DNA from: DATHWB01 sp041744795 | GTDB taxonomy: Bacteria > Actinomycetota > Acidimicrobiia > Spongiisociales > ZC4RG35 | Direction of reading: 5' to 3' | Assembly (NCBI GenBank): GCA_041744795.1 | Contig: JBGTKD010000089.1 | Coordinates: forward strand, 1 to 8,147 | DNA length: 8,147 nt | Shown here: positions 6,401 through 8,147 of the stretch, piece by piece | Layout of the letters: every line of letters starts with the position of its first letter | Position numbering within the stretch: position 1 is the first letter of the stretch | Notes under the pieces: generated by a model | What the model saw: the letters and a program-made list of their open reading frames with translations, nothing else | What the model was told of the DNA's origin: nothing | The model's database searches: none | Translations under genes and position numbers: made by a program

Positions 6401-7398
6401 GCGACGCGATTCCCGATCCCGTCGAGGTCGTATCCACCGACAGTCTCCAAGCGACGTCGGAACTGTGAACTCGAGATGAGGTTGATGAGTTGCTCGACCC
6501 CCCGATCTGTCGTCCATTCTTCGCCGACCCACAACTGGGCTTCGTGGCGGTCCAACGGGTGAAAGTCCGCACCCATGGCGAGAGCGGCGGGCTCGACGGT
6601 CAGCGCCGGTAGGCCTGCGGCCCTCCCATAGCGAGCCGCCACCACGTGGCCGCCGACTCTGGGGCCATTTGTCGAGGAACCTCCAACCGCATCTTCGAAT
6701 GTCCGCTGCACAGCCGCACCGGGCTCTCTCTGCACCACGGCAAGCTCGCCATCTACGACTCGTTGCCACCAGGACGACCCGATGCCAGGAGGTATCGCCA
6801 AACCGACCTGCCAGCCGGTCAACCGGAACCGGATGACCGCCGGAGCCAAAGGGACGGACGGCAGGACTCCTATCGGGCCGTGCACCACCGCAGCGTGGGC
6901 CCTCCCCGCGACGAGAGCATTGAGGGCTGCGCCGCTCGATGTCGCTACGGACAACGCTCCCGAGCCACTCTGGCGCAAGAGATGTTCCAGAGTCTCCAGA
7001 CCGGGTTCACAACCTGCCACGACCGCACCCGAGTTGACATCTCCGAAAGGAACCACCCGACCGCCCTCCGCCACGGCGTCAGCGGCTTCCCAACCATCGC
7101 CCCCGATCCGGGCGGGAGACGTGACGATTCGATCCCCCACCCACCCCAGCCGAACAACCGAACCATCCTCGGGCTTTAGCCCAGACACCACATCGAACGC
7201 GCTGTCATCAGCGCCGAAGAGCTGTCGTACATCCACACCCAGGACAGCTGCCAAAGCCAGGCCAGCATCGACGCGTGGCAAATGCCGCCCAGCCTCAACC
7301 GCCCCCACCAACTGACGGCTGACCCCTGCGCGGGTCGCCAACTCCCCTTGCGTCAACCCCGCCTCAAGCCGAAACGCCCGCAGCCGATTGTGAGACAT
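6397..7398 (-). CDS. XRE-type regulator fused to substrate-binding (PBP-like) domain; probable molybdate sensor
   Basis: The 333-residue product begins with an XRE/Cro helix-turn-helix (3-60: NRLRAFRLEAGLTQGELATR, AGVSRQLVGAVEAGRHLPRV, LALAAVLGVDVRQLF). After a linker with a small beta-rich segment (about 78-118) comes a domain of about 200 residues resembling the PBP-like substrate-binding family (PF12727 type). Its landmarks are VVAGCEPGLETLEHLL (126-141), VATSSGAALNALVAGRAHAA (151-170), the GPRVGGHVVAARYGRAAGLP stretch (245-264) and ALAMGADFHPLDRHEAQLWV (272-291). There is no signal peptide or membrane segment, so it acts in the cytosol. Such HTH/binding-domain fusions are commonly encoded beside modABC and are inferred to sense molybdate or tungstate. 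It is first in the operon, and its TGA overlaps the modA ATG by 4 bases. The ATG at 7398 gives the exact HTH N-terminus and lies just downstream of a -10-like element. Confidence 0.9.
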   Translation of the reverse strand: MSHNRLRAFRLEAGLTQGELATRAGVSRQLVGAVEAGRHLPRVDAGLALAAVLGVDVRQLFGADDSAFDVVSGLKPEDGSVVRLGWVGDRIVTSPARIGGDGWEAADAVAEGGRVVPFGDVNSGAVVAGCEPGLETLEHLLRQSGSGALSVATSSGAALNALVAGRAHAAVVHGPIGVLPSVPLAPAVIRFRLTGWQVGLAIPPGIGSSWWQRVVDGELAVVQREPGAAVQRTFEDAVGGSSTNGPRVGGHVVAARYGRAAGLPALTVEPAALAMGADFHPLDRHEAQLWVGEEWTTDRGVEQLINLISSSQFRRRLETVGGYDLDGIGNRVA

Positions 7399-7438
7399 GC
7401 CAGAAATCTAGCATTAACGCTTGACTTCTGTCTTCTGG
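7399..7438 (-). promoter_or_regulatory. Candidate leaderless promoter and operator of the mod operon
   Basis: Reading the minus strand, TAGATT (plus 7405-7410) fits the actinobacterial -10 consensus TANNNT and stands 6 bases before the ATG, which would place transcription start at or next to the start codon (leaderless). AAGACA (plus 7429-7434) is an acceptable -35 with an 18-base spacer. Centred between 7415 and 7416 is an imperfect 16-bp dyad, CTAGCATTAACGCTTG (7408-7423; 6 of 8 pairs match), overlapping the -10 and spacer: a good place for a repressor. CCAGAA (7400-7405) and TTCTGG (7433-7438) flank it as a wider inverted pair. There is no Shine-Dalgarno sequence, which agrees with leaderless start. 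Confidence 0.4.
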
Positions 7439-7517
7439 TCGGCTTTAGCGGGCTCAGCGTGGCTGAGTGAGTTGTCGGATAAGCTCGGCGGATGAGCCAT
7501 CCCGCGCCTATTTCCCT

Positions 7518-8147
7518 GTGAGAGCGGTCGTCTACGACCGGTACGGTCCACCGGACGTGCTGCGGGTCGAGGATGTCCCCATGCCGTCGCCGGGGCCCCA
7601 CCAGGTGCTCGTCAAGATCGCCGCGGTGTCTTTGAATCTCTCGGATTGGGAGGGCCTGCAGGGCTCTCCTATGTACGCCCGCATAGGAGGGCTGCGACGC
7701 CCGGCGCGCCGCACTCTCGGCTCTGACATAGCCGGGACGGTCGAAGCCGTCGGATCAGATGTCACGCGGTTCGCTCCGGGCGACGAGGTCTACGGGGACA
7801 ACCTCGATCTGATGGGTGGTTTCGCCGAGTACGCGGTCGCCCCGGAACGGGTTCTCGCTCAGAAGCCAATGAAACTGACGTTCGCCCAAGCCTCGACGAT
7901 CCCTCAGTCCGGCGCAATCGCACTGCAGGGAACTGCGGATGTGCGAGAGGGCCAGCGCATCTTGATCAACGGGGCGGGCGGAGGCACCGGATCATTCGCC
8001 ATCCAGCTCGCCAAGCGGGCCGGCGCACATGTGACGGGCGTGGACAACGCCAGCAAGCTCGAGTTCATGCGATCGCTGGGTGCGGACGAAGTGATCGACT
8101 ATCAGAGTGAGGACTTCACACGCCGCCAGCCCAGTGACCACATCCTC
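7518..8147 (+). CDS. Medium-chain dehydrogenase/reductase (quinone-oxidoreductase-like), 3'-partial
   Basis: 210 codons are visible and the frame runs off the window. The N-terminal GroES-like catalytic domain (1-120) starts MRAVVYDRYGPPDVLRVEDV and includes NLSDWEGLQG (40-49), LGSDIAGTVEAVGSDVTRFA (67-86), PGDEVYG (87-93) and GGFAEYAV (100-107). The Rossmann part begins with NGAGGGTGSFAIQLAKRAGA (151-170), the NAD(P)-binding glycine loop, then LGADEVIDY (187-195). No zinc-binding Cys is present at the usual catalytic or structural positions, so this is the zinc-independent branch that reduces quinones or enones with NADPH; the substrate cannot be told. I chose GTG 7518 because it gives the exact family N-terminus. 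It lacks a ribosome site; GTG 7467 is the only other upstream in-frame start before a stop and would add 17 unlikely residues. The gene diverges from the mod operon across 119 bases. Confidence 0.88.
   Translation, partial: MRAVVYDRYGPPDVLRVEDVPMPSPGPHQVLVKIAAVSLNLSDWEGLQGSPMYARIGGLRRPARRTLGSDIAGTVEAVGSDVTRFAPGDEVYGDNLDLMGGFAEYAVAPERVLAQKPMKLTFAQASTIPQSGAIALQGTADVREGQRILINGAGGGTGSFAIQLAKRAGAHVTGVDNASKLEFMRSLGADEVIDYQSEDFTRRQPSDHIL

Noticed and set aside
5594..6769. 391-residue extended version of the modA frame
   Set aside because: The extra 123 N-terminal residues are Arg-rich antisense-like shadow of the XRE/PBP regulator frame; the lipoprotein leader begins at 6400.
7421..7449. Plus-strand TTGACT with TTTAGC as a promoter for the oxidoreductase gene
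   Set aside because: The -10 matches poorly and would leave a 65-base leader without a ribosome site; not strong enough to annotate.
7492..7521. Nine-codon frame MSHPAPISL upstream of the oxidoreductase gene as a leader peptide
   Set aside because: No ribosome site and no attenuator-like hairpins or codon run; overlap with the GTG start is probably chance.

Overview
The window is high-GC DNA coding densely on both strands. GTG starts occur, stops and starts overlap, and the gene types (a short UspA-type protein beside TerC, a PadR regulator paired with a HAAS-type membrane protein, a LuxR-type DNA-binding tail, an XRE regulator fused to a substrate-binding domain beside modABC) suggest an actinobacterial chromosome, perhaps a deep branch such as Acidimicrobiia. 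That placement is inference; there is no rRNA or marker gene here. I see no tRNA, rRNA, CRISPR array, insertion sequence or phage gene.

Left part (1-2079). The window opens inside a small universal-stress-type gene, followed 51 bases later by a complete TerC-family membrane protein. Next comes a scarred stretch. On the minus strand lies what looks like the last ~60 codons of a lost membrane-protein gene. Meeting it on the plus strand is an open frame holding only the C-terminal LuxR-type DNA-binding half of what is normally a much longer regulator.

Middle (2080-3866). A PadR-family repressor and a 449-residue membrane protein overlap by 4 bases (ATGA). The membrane protein has an N-terminal HAAS/permease-prefix-like helical domain and about eleven membrane segments. 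The leader before padR carries 17-bp-spaced repeats and an inverted TACAT/ATGTA pair that may be the PadR operator, so this is probably a self-regulated two-gene unit. It converges on the molybdate operon with 7 bases between the stop codons.

Right part (7398 down to 3874, minus strand). This is a four-gene molybdate/tungstate unit: a one-component regulator (XRE HTH plus periplasmic-binding-protein-like domain), modA (lipoprotein oxyanion receptor), modB (permease) and modC (ATPase with MOP domain). Successive genes overlap by 4, 1 and 1 bases, so the whole unit should be one translationally coupled transcript. The sequence before the regulator has a plausible leaderless promoter with an imperfect dyad (7408-7423) that could be the regulator's own binding site. 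The logic suggested is that the cytosolic sensor domain reads the oxyanion and sets expression of its own transport operon. Diverging from it is the start of a zinc-independent medium-chain dehydrogenase/reductase (quinone-oxidoreductase-like) gene that runs off the right edge.

I found no wholly new system. The best candidates for follow-up are the regulator-first mod operon with its operator dyad, the PadR/membrane-protein pair with its repeats, and the two abutting gene fragments around 1640-1680.
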